NCBI GenBank assembly: GCA_935421135.1
Contig: OW285194.1
Span: forward strand, 16,205,376 to 16,269,375
DNA from: Bugulina stolonifera
Taxonomy: Eukaryota > Bryozoa > Gymnolaemata > Cheilostomatida > Bugulidae
Direction of reading: 5' to 3'
DNA: 64,000 nucleotides
The notes below the pieces were generated by a model. That model was not told the origin of the DNA and did no database searches. It was given only the letters and a program-made list of their open reading frames with translations. The translations under genes and the position numbers were made by a program. The first letter of the stretch is position 1; every line of letters starts with the position of its first letter. This document shows, piece after piece, positions 23,955 through 36,900 of the stretch.

Positions 23955-25239
23955 CCCTGCTCCTACTGGCTAGTCCTCAACGGAACTCCATCACATGCTT
24001 AACATGTAGCACTAGTAACAATGAAGTGATGACCAACCTAAGTTTACTAGTTCTGGAAAACCCTTCACTATTAAATTAAAATACCCCTAAGAAGGCCAAA
24101 ATCAGGGTCGGGACTAGGAGAAGTGACACCGTGACCGTCACCTCACCTGACACTGGCAGACAACAAATGAGTATTTCCCTGAAAGTTAGGAAGTACTATG
24201 ATGTGGCTTCAGCATTGTGTGCTCATCTAACTACTACAATTGCCCGTTTTGTCACTGATCAATAGATTCAAAGTAAATGTATCTGATGAGTATCAGAGTG
24301 GAAGAAAACAACATGCATTGTAATATTAAATATATCCGACTGTCACTGTGAAAACCCTCAACCAAAACTTATCATTTTATTAACCTCTCAGCTAAATCTA
24401 TGATAGTTTGAAGTAGTGAGCGATACTGTTGCGTTTACACATCAATGCAAACGATGTTTTAGCCTCAGCTCTATTAACTAAAAATCTTTGTTCACAAAGT
24501 GCTTATTACTAATATTAGCTGTATCCAAAATATCTTTCTTCGGCTGCAACCCACAGGCCAAGATAATTTTTCACTGGAAAATGTCATGGAACAGAAACAG
24601 AAATCAACCCAGAGACCAAGTCCATTGAGTACTTCCATTCAATCTCGCTGTTTGATTCCTGAAAATTTATGACACGGACTTAGTGGCATTTTGGCACTAT
24701 ATAATAGTATATGCTCTGCCCATGTATATAACAATTAAGAAATATTGTAATTATAATTATAATAATATCATAATAAATCATAAGTTTTATTACAAAATAA
24801 AATTATTAAAAAATAATATTTATATTATAATATAATTATAATACTATTCTATATTATTATAATATAATATTATTGTTATATTTAATATAAATATTTATAT
24901 TATATTTTATTAATATTTATATAATTAATAATATTTAATTATTATTATTATATTATAATAATTATAATAATAATTGTTATTAATTGTTGTATTATAATCA
25001 ATAATGTAATTATTATTATTATATTATTATTATAATAAGTATAGTATAGGCAAGGAGTATATAGTATAAAGTATAAGTATTTAGTATATCATTAATTTAA
25101 TTGTTAAGACCAAGTGAAATAAATTAAATATTATTTTTCAAAAGCTACCAACCCTAGATGAATTTTATATGCTTGTCTGGGGCTTAAGAGGAGGAGTCAA
25201 AAGTCGTTTTTATTTTTTCTGTGTAGCCTATACCCTATA

Positions 25240-25391
25240 CACGGGCAATGGGGGTGTAACTCCTAATGATAACAGTACAAGTGATGACTCTGCCCACAGT
25301 TTACTGAACTGGGTTGTGTGTGTTCAGTAAACTGTGGGCAGAGTCATCATCTGTACTGTTATCATTAGGAGTTACACCCCCATTGCCCGTG
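25240..25391. mobile_element. Foldback miniature transposon, CACGGGCA family
   Basis: This 152-bp element consists almost entirely of two 70-bp inverted arms (25240-25309 and 25322-25391) around a 12-bp loop. It is flanked by the exact 8-bp duplication ACCCTATA (25232-25239 and 25392-25399). The ends CACGGGCA match the element at 3570-3713. The near-identity of the arms suggests recent insertion. Confidence 0.88.
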
Positions 25392-26032
25392 ACCCTATAC
25401 TATAGGCCTTGTCTTGTCTTGAATTGAGTTCCTAGATCGCTTTTGGGAAAGGAGAAGCTATCAGGTTCACAGGTCTTTCTGTTAATCCGTTATTATCTCT
25501 CCAGTGCGGAGCTCTCTAGCAGTTCTGATCAGGAAGCTGCGTAAGAAAATGTTAGTATTGCAGACAGAGACAACAGAGCTAAAAGACTGTACATTTCTGG
25601 TGTTAAGGTCATGCGAAACTTTCATTAGTTCATGAGCAGATACAAGATCTGGTAAAAGGGACTCATCCCGTTTTCCAGATCTTAGTAATAGTGATAGTTA
25701 TACTTATAGTATAGAATTTTATTTAAATATGATATTCATATGTAGGCCTAATAAATATGTAGTAGGTAATATTAATTTAATTACTATTTACACAATTAAA
25801 ATATTATAATTTTCAATTATATAATATTTAAATAATAGTATGAATTGGATTATCGTGCAAACAAGTAGAGACTTCACAGCTTAACGTAGACTTACAGCTA
25901 AACAAGTAGAGACTTCACAGCTTAACGTAGACTTACAGCTAAAAGCCTGCTTAATATCAATCAACATGAGAGCGTAACCCCTTACCATATTGATATTTTA
26001 GTGTTCAGATTATGAAGATAAAATACGATAGT

Positions 26033-26476
26033 CAGGGCTCTCAAGTTCTCGGATTTTTCCCAAGCAGTTCGGGTTTTGAGTGCTTGCTCGGAGAGCTCGG
26101 GAGGTTTTCTATTATTGATGATCTGCTCGGATTTTGGGAGATTTTCTCACATTAGCTATATTTTGAATTGAAATGCTTTACAATCTCCAAATTAATCTTC
26201 AGTTTATCTCATAGCTTGTGAGTTGCTTAGGAAAAAACTACTAATTCCATTACTTTCCTAGGGCAAGGACTGAATTACATGTATGTACTGGGATTATTAG
26301 GCTGTGATAAATTACTTATGCTAACTCCTAGAGCAATAGATATGTAAATTTAGGTGGCCAACAGCTTTATCTATATATCTGACCAATTGCTAGTAGAGTA
26401 ATACTGGTACATTGCTTACACTGCAGTACATTGTACATTTGCTCGGATTTTTTGACTGAGCAACTTGAGAGCCCTG
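26033..26476. mobile_element. Non-autonomous hAT-type element
   Basis: This 444-bp element has perfect 15-bp inverted ends, CAGGGCTCTCAAGTT, and subterminal CTCGGATTTTT motifs. The flanks CGATAGT and CGATAAT form a 7-bp duplication with one mismatch. It has no transposase. It lies about 100 bp upstream of the ataxin-3 start codon, so it could affect that promoter. Confidence 0.8.
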
Positions 26477-26572
26477 CGATAATGTTTTATTAGCGCATTT
26501 GATGGTTTGTATATTTACAGTTTGATGTTAGCTCTCAGAGACAGGCAACCAATGTATTGTTAGACAGATACG

Positions 26573-29237
26573 ATGGATGCCATCTATCATGAGAAGGTGT
26601 GTATGTAGCACATGAGTTATTATCATTGAAGAGGCCATAATATTATTAAATATATTTATAACTCCCATTTTCCTAATGACTGTCATTTGTTGTGTTTTGT
26701 GTAAAATCCCGTTATGGTTATCAAGTGAGTATAGGTTGTTGATTGAAGTAGCCCAAATCATTTTAGAAATTTAAAATATCTATTGCCTAGAATTGTTGAA
26801 AGTTACTAGTGTCTAAGTAGGTGTCAAACTGGACTCAATGCTCGGATTCTGCGAGTGAATAGCCTGATGTTATTTAGTAATCGCACTACATGTTTAATAC
26901 TTCTCACACAGAATCGCGGAGGAGATAATATCATATTAGTATTAGCCCTTGTATGTATGATGTGTGCATGTGCTGAAGAATGCAATGTTACTGTAGAATA
27001 TAACAAGGGTTTCCAAAGGTACATCTGCGTGAATGTTATTTGAATGATTACATATATATATTGCAGCAAGATGGCCTATTGTGTGCGCAGCACTGCCTAA
27101 ACAATCTCCTCCAGGGCTCCTACTACACAGCTGTAGACCTCGGTACTATTGGTAGGCAGCTAGACAGTTTGGAGAGGAGCTGTATGGCTGCAGCTGGTGT
27201 AGACACCAGGGAGTATCAGCAGTTTGCTCAAGTATGTATGTACGTCTTTCATCAATATTCCTTAGTCCTCGGCCTGTGGTCACCTCGGCCTGTGGTCACC
27301 TCGGGGGCCGCATCTTAATCGTTGATTTTGTACAGTATACTTGCAGTCTTGTAATATCTGTGTTTGTAGAAACCGTCAGAGAACATGGATGACAGTGGTA
27401 TGTTCTCAGTGCAGGTGTTACAGAGAGCTCTAGAGCAGTTCAATCTCACCCTGGTCAACATAGACGGAGAGGAAGCCGACAGTGTAGAGGCCAAGTTACA
27501 CCCAGAGTGAGTCATCTCTTCCACTTCCTCTTTATTTATTTATTTACCTATTCAGTAAGTTATAGCGGCTAGTCACAGCATATATACTTATTTACTTATT
27601 CAGTAAGTTATAGCGGCTAGTCACAGCGTATTTACTTATTTACTTATTCAGTAAGTTATAGCGGCTAGTCACAGCATATTTACTTATTTACCTATTCAGT
27701 AAGTTATAGCGGCTAGTCACAGCATACTTACTTATTTACCGATTCAGTAAGTTATAGCGGCTAGTCACAGCGTATTTACTTATTTACTTATTCAGTAAGT
27801 TATAGCGGCTAGTCACAGCATATTTACTTATTTACCTATTCAGTAAGTTATAGCGGCTAGTCACAGCATATTTACTTATTTACCTATTCAGTAAGTTATA
27901 GCGGCTAGTCACAGCATATTTACTTATTTACCTATTCAGTAAGTTATAGCGGCTAGTCACAGCATACTTACTTATTTACCGATTCAGTAAGTTATAGCGG
28001 CTAGTCACAGCATATTTAGTTATTTACCTATTCAGTAAGTTATAGCGGCTAGTCACAGCATACTTACTTATTTACCTATTCAGTAAGTTATAGCGGCTAG
28101 TCACAGCATACTTACTTATTTACCTATTCAGTAAGTTATAGCGGCTAGTCACAGCATATTGATAAGAATGTTACAGCAGTACCACTCACATTCAACACTG
28201 AAAGTACGTGTAGGTCTACATGTTGTAGAATACTCTGGGCACAAGCCACTAAAATGTATCAAATACTACACACTTTGTTTTTCCAATTGTTGATATTTAA
28301 CATGTTGGATTTGTTGAAATGGTACCTTATGTTATATGCATAATATGTATCATATGAATATATGTGCTGATGTCACCTTCATTTTTTCCTTGAAGGCGGT
28401 TCTATGCATTTATCTGCAACTTTGAAGCTCATTGGCTAGCTATAAGGAAGTTTGGTCAGCAGTGGTTCAACCTTGACTCCATGTTGACTGCCCCAGAGCT
28501 GATATCCGACCTTCACCTTGGCATGTACCTCACTCAGCTCTGTATGGAAGGTGAGCCTCTCACCCAACTAGAAGCTAATATACATGTACATTATCAGTAG
28601 TAGGTTCCATGTATAGTGTCTTAAGAGTTGTCCACCTCTTGTTCATAGACATGTTAGTAGAACACAACTCCTACTAGACACTCACCTATCATTAGTTATA
28701 ATGGTATATGAAAGGCCTAATATATGTATATTATGTTATTGTCCTTATTGTATTTGCATTGTGTCAGCTGTCTACATTCCATTGCAGGCTACACTATATT
28801 CTTAATACGTGGAACTCTACCTGACTGTGAGGCTAATCAGATTCTTAATTTGATGGAGATCACGCAACCAATCAAACCTCAGCTTTTGTACACGAGTAAG
28901 TTGGTCATTATACTGCACCTAGACACTGGCAGTGTATTGCACAAGTGAGTGTGTTGTATAAGTGAGTATATAATAGTCAGTATACATCTTATTATTAGTG
29001 GATGGAAACCAGAGAGACGGAGAAAACATGGATGATGAAGAGGAACAACTCCAAACAGCTATAGCCTTAAGTCTTACAGCAGCATCAGACAACGTTCAGT
29101 CTACAGGTAGGTGTGCAGGCTGTATTGTTCTAGAATATACAAGTCGTAAATAATACATACACCATACAGCATACTGTGTACTTGTATACTGTATGCTGTG
29201 CACTTGTGTAGGTATGTCTGGCAGAGGAACTCTGTAA
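26573..29237 (+). CDS. ATXN3: Ataxin-3-like Josephin deubiquitinase, 7 exons
   Basis: Exons are 26573-26596, 27067-27231, 27370-27506, 28396-28550, 28788-28895, 28999-29106 and 29212-29237; phases agree and give 240 residues. The Josephin domain has the catalytic Cys14 (GLLCAQHCLNNLLQG), His121 (FEAHWLAI) and the NLD motif at 134-136 completing the triad. One ubiquitin-interacting motif follows (EEEQLQTAIALSLTAAS). The protein cleaves ubiquitin chains in the cytosol and nucleus. Compared with vertebrate ataxin-3 it is short: one UIM, no polyglutamine tract and no VCP-binding RKRR stretch that I can see. AATAAA at 29741-29746 may end the mRNA. Intron 3 holds a 48-bp minisatellite. Confidence 0.93.
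27538..28159. repeat. 48-bp minisatellite, about 13 copies
   Basis: Tandem units containing TATTCAGTAAGTTATAGCGG and CTAGTCACAGCA, period 48 bp, begin about 30 bp after the ataxin-3 exon 3 donor. Each unit contains the donor-like CAGTAAGT and an acceptor-like CACAG, but the unit is not a copy of the real junction. Confidence 0.92.
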
Positions 29238-30656
29238 CCAATGGATACTAAAAGGACTGCAGTGAATCGTCTGAACAATCTACATTTGTATATATACTAG
29301 GTGCTCAATGTACATGTACATGTTATTACTCTTGTTACATATAAATTAGGTCAATATGTACGTGTATATAATATATGATTTCTGTTATATAACCCTAATC
29401 AAATATAAAAAGTATTCCTCTACAAGCTACTTCTATAATAATATATTCATTTATGTTCTGTTTTATTATATTAGACACAATATAGTAACCTCTGCAGCTC
29501 TGTGCACAATGTTGGTGTAGAGTGCAGACTGTAGATGGCTGTGTAAATATTACTATGCTGAAATATACTCTAACTTATATTGCTTAGTGGCATATTTTAT
29601 GTTTATTGTTTAATAATGCAGTTGTCTATCTGTATTTAGTGGTTGTTCTACCTGTGTTCAAGAGTATGTAGATGTTAGTAGGTGTTACTACTTCCTATCA
29701 TCTTACCTTGTATTATCTCTGACTTATACAATCTCTATGGAATAAAAGTCAACAACATTTGCAGCTTTAGTTAATTATACTGTAAGTCAGTACGTGCAAC
29801 ATAGCAGAATGGAGCAATAAAATTGCGATATGGGGATAATCTTTTCTCCCATCTGAGACCGTCAACCTACATCTTCTGCTTAGATTAGATGTTCCATCTT
29901 CTGCTTAGATTAGATGTTCCATCTTCTGCTTAGATTAGATGTTACATCTTCTTTGTTAGCATGTTTTGACATTGTGCTTATCTGCCTTGGTTATTATGAC
30001 TGACTTTTAGCAAGGAATATATCATCTGTGATCAAGGATAGTACTAACTTATATAATATAATCTTGGTTCATAACACATAACAACACATGTATAATAAAT
30101 AATACATTGTACTGTACATCTATCAGTACTGGTCTGGTCCCCAATCTGGGAGTAACATGTACATGACTATAAATACACAGGCTGTGTGATATGAGCATTG
30201 ATAATCACTTATCACTGGGTACAGCATTATTTTATTTAGGATCTGCTCCTACGTGTATACCAAACAATTTCAATAAATATGCATGCTTGTAAATGCAGGC
30301 CATGTTCTATTGTTCTTGGCCCTACATGTATATGTGCATTACAGCACACAATGAACGAAAGTTTGTTTCAAACGAAGTTGTTCCCCCTCAGTTCAAATGG
30401 AGTTGTATGCTCTTACTATTTCACTGGCCACATAGAGCTGCTGTTGTTTTGCCACAACCAATACGTTATCTGATTCTCACCTCCGCTGGCAAAGTTTTGG
30501 TGTTGTCAAGGTCAATAACAATACAATTTTTTGCAATGTTTGCTGTTTGCATTAGTAAATGACAATCATCTGTTTTAGCAAACCCTCTTTACTCTTTGGT
30601 TTTAGTTATTAATGTGATAGTGGGCTAATCAAATATCTAATCCGTATCCAAGAGTC
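29238..30656. other. Intergenic region, no gene seen
   Basis: This contains the ataxin-3 3' untranslated region (AATAAA at 29741) and three 24-bp units (CATCTTCTGCTTAGATTAGA plus TGTT) at 29868-29945. Open frames at 30279-30562 have no recognisable domain; part of them could be a 5' exon of the next gene. Confidence 0.45.
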
Positions 30657-32223
30657 ATGCATTTGAGGTGTTATATCAAAGTCATAGACAGACGGAAACA
30701 ATCAGTTAATCCTGATGACCATCTTGCTAACTCTTACAAGGACAGTCGCAGTGGCGCCAGTAACCAAGGGCTAAATAGACAGCAGAATGATGCTGAAAGA
30801 GAAGGGGGAAGTAAGACTGATAGTCATACAGAGAGGCATTCTGCCATTTCAACAATTATTGCAGAGGTACAACTGGACAATAAACGCGAGAAAGAATTGT
30901 GTGAAGCTAAAACCCATGATGAACAGGTTGGTCTTGGTGCTTGTACACCAACACCTTCTTCTAAGGATGAGGGATATGAGGCTCCTGGAGTGTACACACT
31001 AGCTGTAGATTTAATGGTTCCAACAGCGGATGGTGATGAAAGTGTAGTCACAGAACGTAATCGTGGTAGTCTTCCAGTGGTATCTAACCTTATAGACGAT
31101 AATTATCAGGGTTCACCTGCTATATTGCAGCAAATAAAAGACAGAATATCAATACATACTAAGAGTCCAATTGATCAAGGTAGTGTCTTTAAGTTTAAAA
31201 ATCAAAGGGGCAGTCATATCCCATTGAGCTTTACTTCGCTAAAAAATTATGGCACATCTTCCAGACAGCCATTACATGTTGAACTATGTGATAGACACTT
31301 AGAACTTAAGTCATCGGTTGTGGAAGATGTCTTGACAGCTTCTCAAGCAACCATAACACGAAAATCTCAAATTGCAAAAAATGTATGTAAAGATTTAGAT
31401 GAACGGCTTTCCAGAATAGAGTGCGCAGCATCTACTCTCCCGTCGAAGAGACAAGCTTTTTTAGAGGTAAGTGGGAAGTACACATTAATTTAGACCAGGT
31501 CTGTTTAGCTTACCTACACTGTATAATGTATAAGCATGGGCATCAGGCCTACTAGTCCAAATCAATCAGTAGGTACAGTTTAGTTCAGTGTTAGTGGTAG
31601 AGAGTAGGCCTAGTAATCCATTTGGTCATCCTAGGTGTATGTGGAGAGACTGCATTAGTAATGTAACGGTTGGATCATCAATGCTCCACTTGGTGGCATA
31701 CAATCATAGATATTGAAAGGTAATCAACGAATGGTCCTGTTACACAATGTCTATATCCTGCCTTATTTATTATTACTTCACATTCTTTATTTTCCAATTA
31801 CAAAACATTAGCGTATGACTATGTAATACTCTGACTATGTAATACTCTGACTATGTAATACTCTGACTATGTAATACTCTGACTATGTAATACTTGGGTT
31901 TCTAATTAGTGTCCGAATTAAGTTGTAATCAATGAAATGGGTCGAAAGTGTAGGTGATACTTTCTGTAACAGGGGTACTTGTTGGTTGTAGTGGCATCTG
32001 TAACAGGGGTACTTGTTGGTTGTAGTGGCATCTGTAACAGGGGTACTTGTTGGCTGTAGTGGCATCTGTAACAGGGGTACTTGTTGGTTGTAGTGGTATC
32101 TGCTTGTCGTTGTAGAAAGAGGTGCTACAGATCACAGCAAGAGTTGAAAGGCTACAAGGACTAATTGGTAACTTATCACACTCGCAGTGGGAGGGAAGGA
32201 TTAAACGAAACCCATTGTGGTAG
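30657..32223 (+). CDS. Unidentified protein, two exons
   Basis: Exon 1 is 30657-31466 (donor GTAAGT) and exon 2 is 32116-32223 (acceptor TTGTAG); phase 0 on both sides gives 305 residues. The first 200 residues are polar and low in hydrophobics, probably disordered (many Ser, Asp, Lys, Gln). The last 80, SSVVEDVLTASQATI... through ITARVERLQGL, look helical with coiled-coil spacing. No family was recognised. Exon 2 could alternatively splice from a GTAACT donor after LQGLI (32166), leading to a possible exon near 32980-33113. The intron holds two small minisatellites. The unusually long first exon with open, non-repetitive coding sequence supports a real gene; a 5' exon may be missing. Confidence 0.6.
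31808..32108. repeat. Two small tandem arrays in one intron
   Basis: 31808-31890 has five 16-bp units (GACTATGTAATACTCT). 31956-32108 has about four and a half 34-bp units containing GGGGTACTTGTTGGTTGTAG. The second array ends a few bases before the exon 2 acceptor, and its units contain a pyrimidine-rich TTGTTGGTTGTAG that imitates it. Confidence 0.85.
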
Positions 32224-33990
32224 CCTCATTATAAAGATGGTTTCATGAGTGGTCAGGTACTTGGGATATTCTGACATGTTTTATTTTACTTGGCTATCTA
32301 GTGTACAATGTACATGTATATATGCTGCTTTTTATATATCGTGCAGACCCCTTCCACCAGAATTTTCAAGGTGAAGTTTGGTGGCTTGATAAGATTTTAT
32401 GTAAAATTTATATTCACTGGACATGGGGATGTAACTTTATGATGTAGTTATTCAGCTTTAATTGTGACATTGTTGTTTGTATGTACGGACCGAGTCTCAC
32501 TCGTATGCCTTAGGCTCTTCCTCTTCTCTAGTCACAATGAATCCTTAATTATATTTTTATATTAATATCTTGTAAGATATTTATATTTCTCAACCTTAAT
32601 AAAATAGTAATAGGAAAGCTATGATGGTGACTTTACTTGACATGACATTAGATATTAGTGTAACTGTAAAACTTACATTGCAGTGCTGGCTGTATCAACC
32701 TGTGTTGAACCTTTTTATGGTTTTAACTGTAAAATAATCACAGTTCAGGATAATCTAAAACTGGTCTAGTTGATGAAGTGTGTTGAACTGACTGGCTCTT
32801 GTCACCTTGACAGTTAGTTGCATGATACGTCATGTATTTCAGTAAATCAGGCTCTGGTGCAAATGTAGAACTTAGTCTATGCGTTTTCTGTAGTGACCTG
32901 GATGTATATGCAATGTGTATACATCATGTGTTACTAATGTTCATTAGTGAGATATGTTGGTACTTGGTCATAATAGGGGAAGGAAGGAAAGGCCTCCGTT
33001 CAGTCACCAATGACAATGGAATGCTGAGAAATACCCAGCAGCCAGCAGAGCCTTTAACAATGAAGCTTTCTGCTAGTTATACAACATTGCTCTTCATCTC
33101 ACATGTGGGGTAGTCCGGTGTGATCACAGGAATGTGAACAAGACCAGGCCACACATAATAGGGGACGCTAATACTAACACCAATACAGACTGCATATCCA
33201 CACTCTCTACAGGCATGAGCTGTTATATCTCTAGTAGCCACATGTACAGCTGACCGGGATATGTAGTTACAGCAGTTCAAATCTTAGATAGAAACAAAAT
33301 ATTGATTTTATGGTCTGTCTGTCTGTCTGTCTGTGGATAGTGCACATGATATAAATACTGTACTTGCATGTACACCGTCATATACACATACTAATTGAGG
33401 TGTAATAATAATAATATAAAGCTACTTATAAGTTTTGCTTTATTATCCACCATGGGAAGAAAAATCCAACACTAAATATTCAATTATTAGTATAAAATGG
33501 ACAGCGTTGTTACAATTAATATTATTGTTATGTGAGGGATACTTTTGTATAAGAGTATATATAAAAGTGTGGGGCAGGCAGTGTTTAGTGATAAGATGTA
33601 TTATAGTAATACAATGCACAGCAATAAAGTGTATAGTAACGCAGTGTATAATATAGCCATGTTTAGTATTACAGTGTATAGTCGTGTATCTGGTAATACA
33701 ATATAATATATTACATGTTGTGCTGTATATGAATGGCATAGCAAAGTTTTCAACAGGCATAAAGGAACTTAAAAGGTAGCCAATCTAGAGATCATTGATG
33801 GATTATATTATCCCTAATTAGAGTACATACCAATAATAATACAATTACATACATGTAGCAGGGTAGAGAGTGCACCTGTACTGAACGTGTTACGTCATGT
33901 GACTGTGGGGTCTAAATCTAATAGACTATTATTACCCTCTATACCAAAGAGTTCATAGTTACCAGCATTTACACCCTCTTTGGTCCCAGT
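32224..33990. other. Intergenic region; one uncertain ORF
   Basis: No firm gene. A minus-strand open stretch (33280-33077) preceded by an acceptor-like CTAAG encodes a cysteine-rich peptide (TAHACRECGYAVC). The same region has an open + strand frame, so I cannot decide whether either is coding. A (TCTG)n run lies near 33315. AT-rich repeats around GTATAGT occur at 33550-33720. Confidence 0.4.
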
Positions 33991-36900
33991 TTACACAATA
34001 AAAGCTGGCTCACTGACTGGCATGTTTATATTAGCACTAATTAGTGGAACACTCTTCTCCCTTTTCAACACAAACACCTAAAACAGAAATAAATCCTTAA
34101 AATAATTTATGTTGATAGCATGATAATTTAATATGCTCTTACTGTAGGCACATGATTGTATATATGCTGCACACACACCATTGTGAAGTTATTCTCTCCT
34201 ACAAGCAATAACTAGGGTAAAGGTTCGGCTCCACGAGAGGTCATTAGCTTCAGTGGAGCAACTTCTTTGTTGTTCGTTGGCATGGTTCTATAGGCAATGC
34301 GTAGTACCGGTCAACAAGTGGCCCTGATTAATATCCAGCCAACAACAAAAGCTGGTTTATAATAAATAATATAATTTGAGTCGTTGTATCTGATATTAAC
34401 CAATCACCACAGCGCTCTGTGATCCAGTGGTCTGAAAAGATCAACATGCTGGTTTTTGCATAGCTGAACAAACTGGGCGCCGATTTGTTCTAGAATGAGG
34501 CTCCGAAGGTCGAAAAAGAACAATCGGCCTCTCGTGTAGCCGAGCTTTTAGGGTAAGTCAAGATTGCAGGCAGAATCGGCACAAACTAATATCAGCTGTA
34601 AAATCTGCGAGTGTTATTACTAGTTGTAGTCTAAATAGATGAATAGGGGCTGATAAATTCATAACACATACATACCTTGATGACATCAGAGATACCCTTT
34701 TCACTCACACAGTCCACTAGAGTCTCAAATGTGTAGGTAACCCCAGGTATTAACATCGGACACTGTAGTAATACAGTCATATAAACATGGGACACAGTAA
34801 TACAGTCATATAAACATGGGACACAGTAATACAGTCATATAAGCATGGGACACTGTAATACAGCCATATAAACATGGGACACTGTAATACAGTCATATAA
34901 ACATGGGACACTGTAGTAATACAGTCATATAAACATGGGACACTGTAGTAATACAGTCATATAAACATGGGACACTGTAGTAATACAGTCATATAAACAT
35001 GGGACACTGTAGTAATACAGTCATATAAGCATGGGACACCGTAGTAATACAGTCATATAAGCATGGGACACGTGTTATGTTATGTATATGCTTACGGTGG
35101 ATGTTATACAATAATAATCCAATGACTAACCAGGATATGTTTACGGTGGATATTATACAACGCGGAGTCGTAGCTGAATCCAATACACATGTCTATCACA
35201 GTCTCACTCTCCGATGTATTCTGTAGATTAACCTTCAACTTGAATGTTGGACCAATGCCATTCACCTGGGGAATAACAGTCAGCATTCCTTAGCATCATG
35301 TACGTATGTATATGTGACATTACCCACATATATGTACATATGCACATGTACATATAAGTACATATACATATGTACATATATGTGGATAATGTCACATATA
35401 CATATGTACGTGTACACATATGTATATGTGACATTACCCACATATATGTACATATGTACATGTAGCATTCATTACCCACGTACATGTAGCATTCATTACC
35501 CATATACATGTACATGTATACGTATATACATAATTATGAACATATATATATACATGTACACCTAGTAAGTAATAGGTAGAGTAATAGGTAGAGTAGTAGG
35601 TAGAGTAGTAGGTAGAGTAGTAAGTAGAGTAATAGGTAGAGTAGTAGGTAGAGTAGTAGGTAGAGTAGTAAGTAGAGTAGTAGGTAGAGTAGTAGGTAGA
35701 GTAGAAGGTAGAGTAGTAGGTAGAGTAGTTGGTAGAGTAGTAGGTAGAGTAGTAGGTAGAGTAGTAGGTAGAGTAGTAGGTAGAGTAGTAGGTAGAGTAG
35801 TAGGTAGAGTAGTAGGTAGAGTAGTAGAGTAGTTGGTAGAGTAGTAGGTAGAGTAGTAGGTAGAGTAGTAGGTATATTAGTAGGTAGAGTAGAAGGTAGA
35901 GTAGTAGGTAGATTAGTAGGTAGAGTAGTAGGTAGATTAGTAGGTAGAGTAGAAGGTAGAGTAGTAGGTAGAGTAGTAGAGTAGTAGGTAGAGTAGTAGA
36001 TAGAGTAGTAGGTAGATTAGTAGGTAGAGTAGTAGGTAGAGTAGTAGGTAGAGTAGTAGGTAGAGTAGTAGGTAGAGTAGTAGGTAGAGTAGTAGGTAGA
36101 GTAGTAGGTAGAGTAATAGGTAAAGTAGCTACGCACCACAGCATTGAGCTTCAAGGGTTCCGTTAAACTGTTAGATATCGGGTTCTCGCTCTTCATCAGT
36201 GATTGGGCATAAGCCTTAGCAGCATTTAGCCTCAATCTTTGCAGATCATGCATGAATTGTCGGTGCATTACTAAAGTAACCCACAACATCATTCAAGTTC
36301 TATTGCAAAATGAAGGCTAAGAAATATGTATTATTGAATAAAATAATATATGGCACAATTTTTGTTCACTGAACACGTCATAAGACATAACACATCGTGA
36401 AGTTAGCACATGAGGTGGTAACAATAAATTTTGCATTTGATAAAATAACGTATCGCAATAATTATGAGTTTCATTCCTAACGAGGGTATTCGAGTTGAGT
36501 GGTAGCAGAATAAAGAGAGAGGGAGAGCTAACACTAACCTGTGCCATGCTCTCTTTCTCTCAGCGTTTGGTCCACAAATAGCTTGGTTTTCTTTGGTACA
36601 TCTAGTTTCAACGTCTGGATAGCGGGAGGCCCCCCAATCTGAATATCTTTGTCTTCAAACTTGGCGGTTCGTTTGAGGATCTTCACCAACAGACCTCCAC
36701 CTGGTTACACAAACGGTAGAATGAGTTCTGGTGAATTCAATCTGTCTAACATTGGCAATAGCCAGCTACTGAAATAATTAACTTTGCCGAAGTGCTCCGT
36801 TGGTGGCCAGATGAGATATGAAAATCTCTCTTATAGTCATCCACTAACCTACTCACACGTACTTTGGATAGATATACATGTAGTAACCGTAGACTTACCT

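Larger units (their letters stand above)
23955..26572. other. AT-rich intergenic region with miniature elements
   Basis: This stretch lies between the divergent protease and ataxin-3 genes. 24720-25060 is nearly pure A/T. A 41-bp tandem duplication lies at 25859-25941. Two delimited transposons (25240-25391 and 26033-26476) are listed separately. No coding exon was recognised. Confidence 0.6.

Noticed and set aside
33077..33280. Cysteine-rich minus-strand ORF as a zinc-finger gene
   Set aside because: No upstream exons, no family match, and the opposite strand is also open.
35434..36144. 236-codon Leu-Pro-Thr/Tyr-Ser-Thr ORF
   Set aside because: Translation of a 12-bp intronic minisatellite in BBS1.
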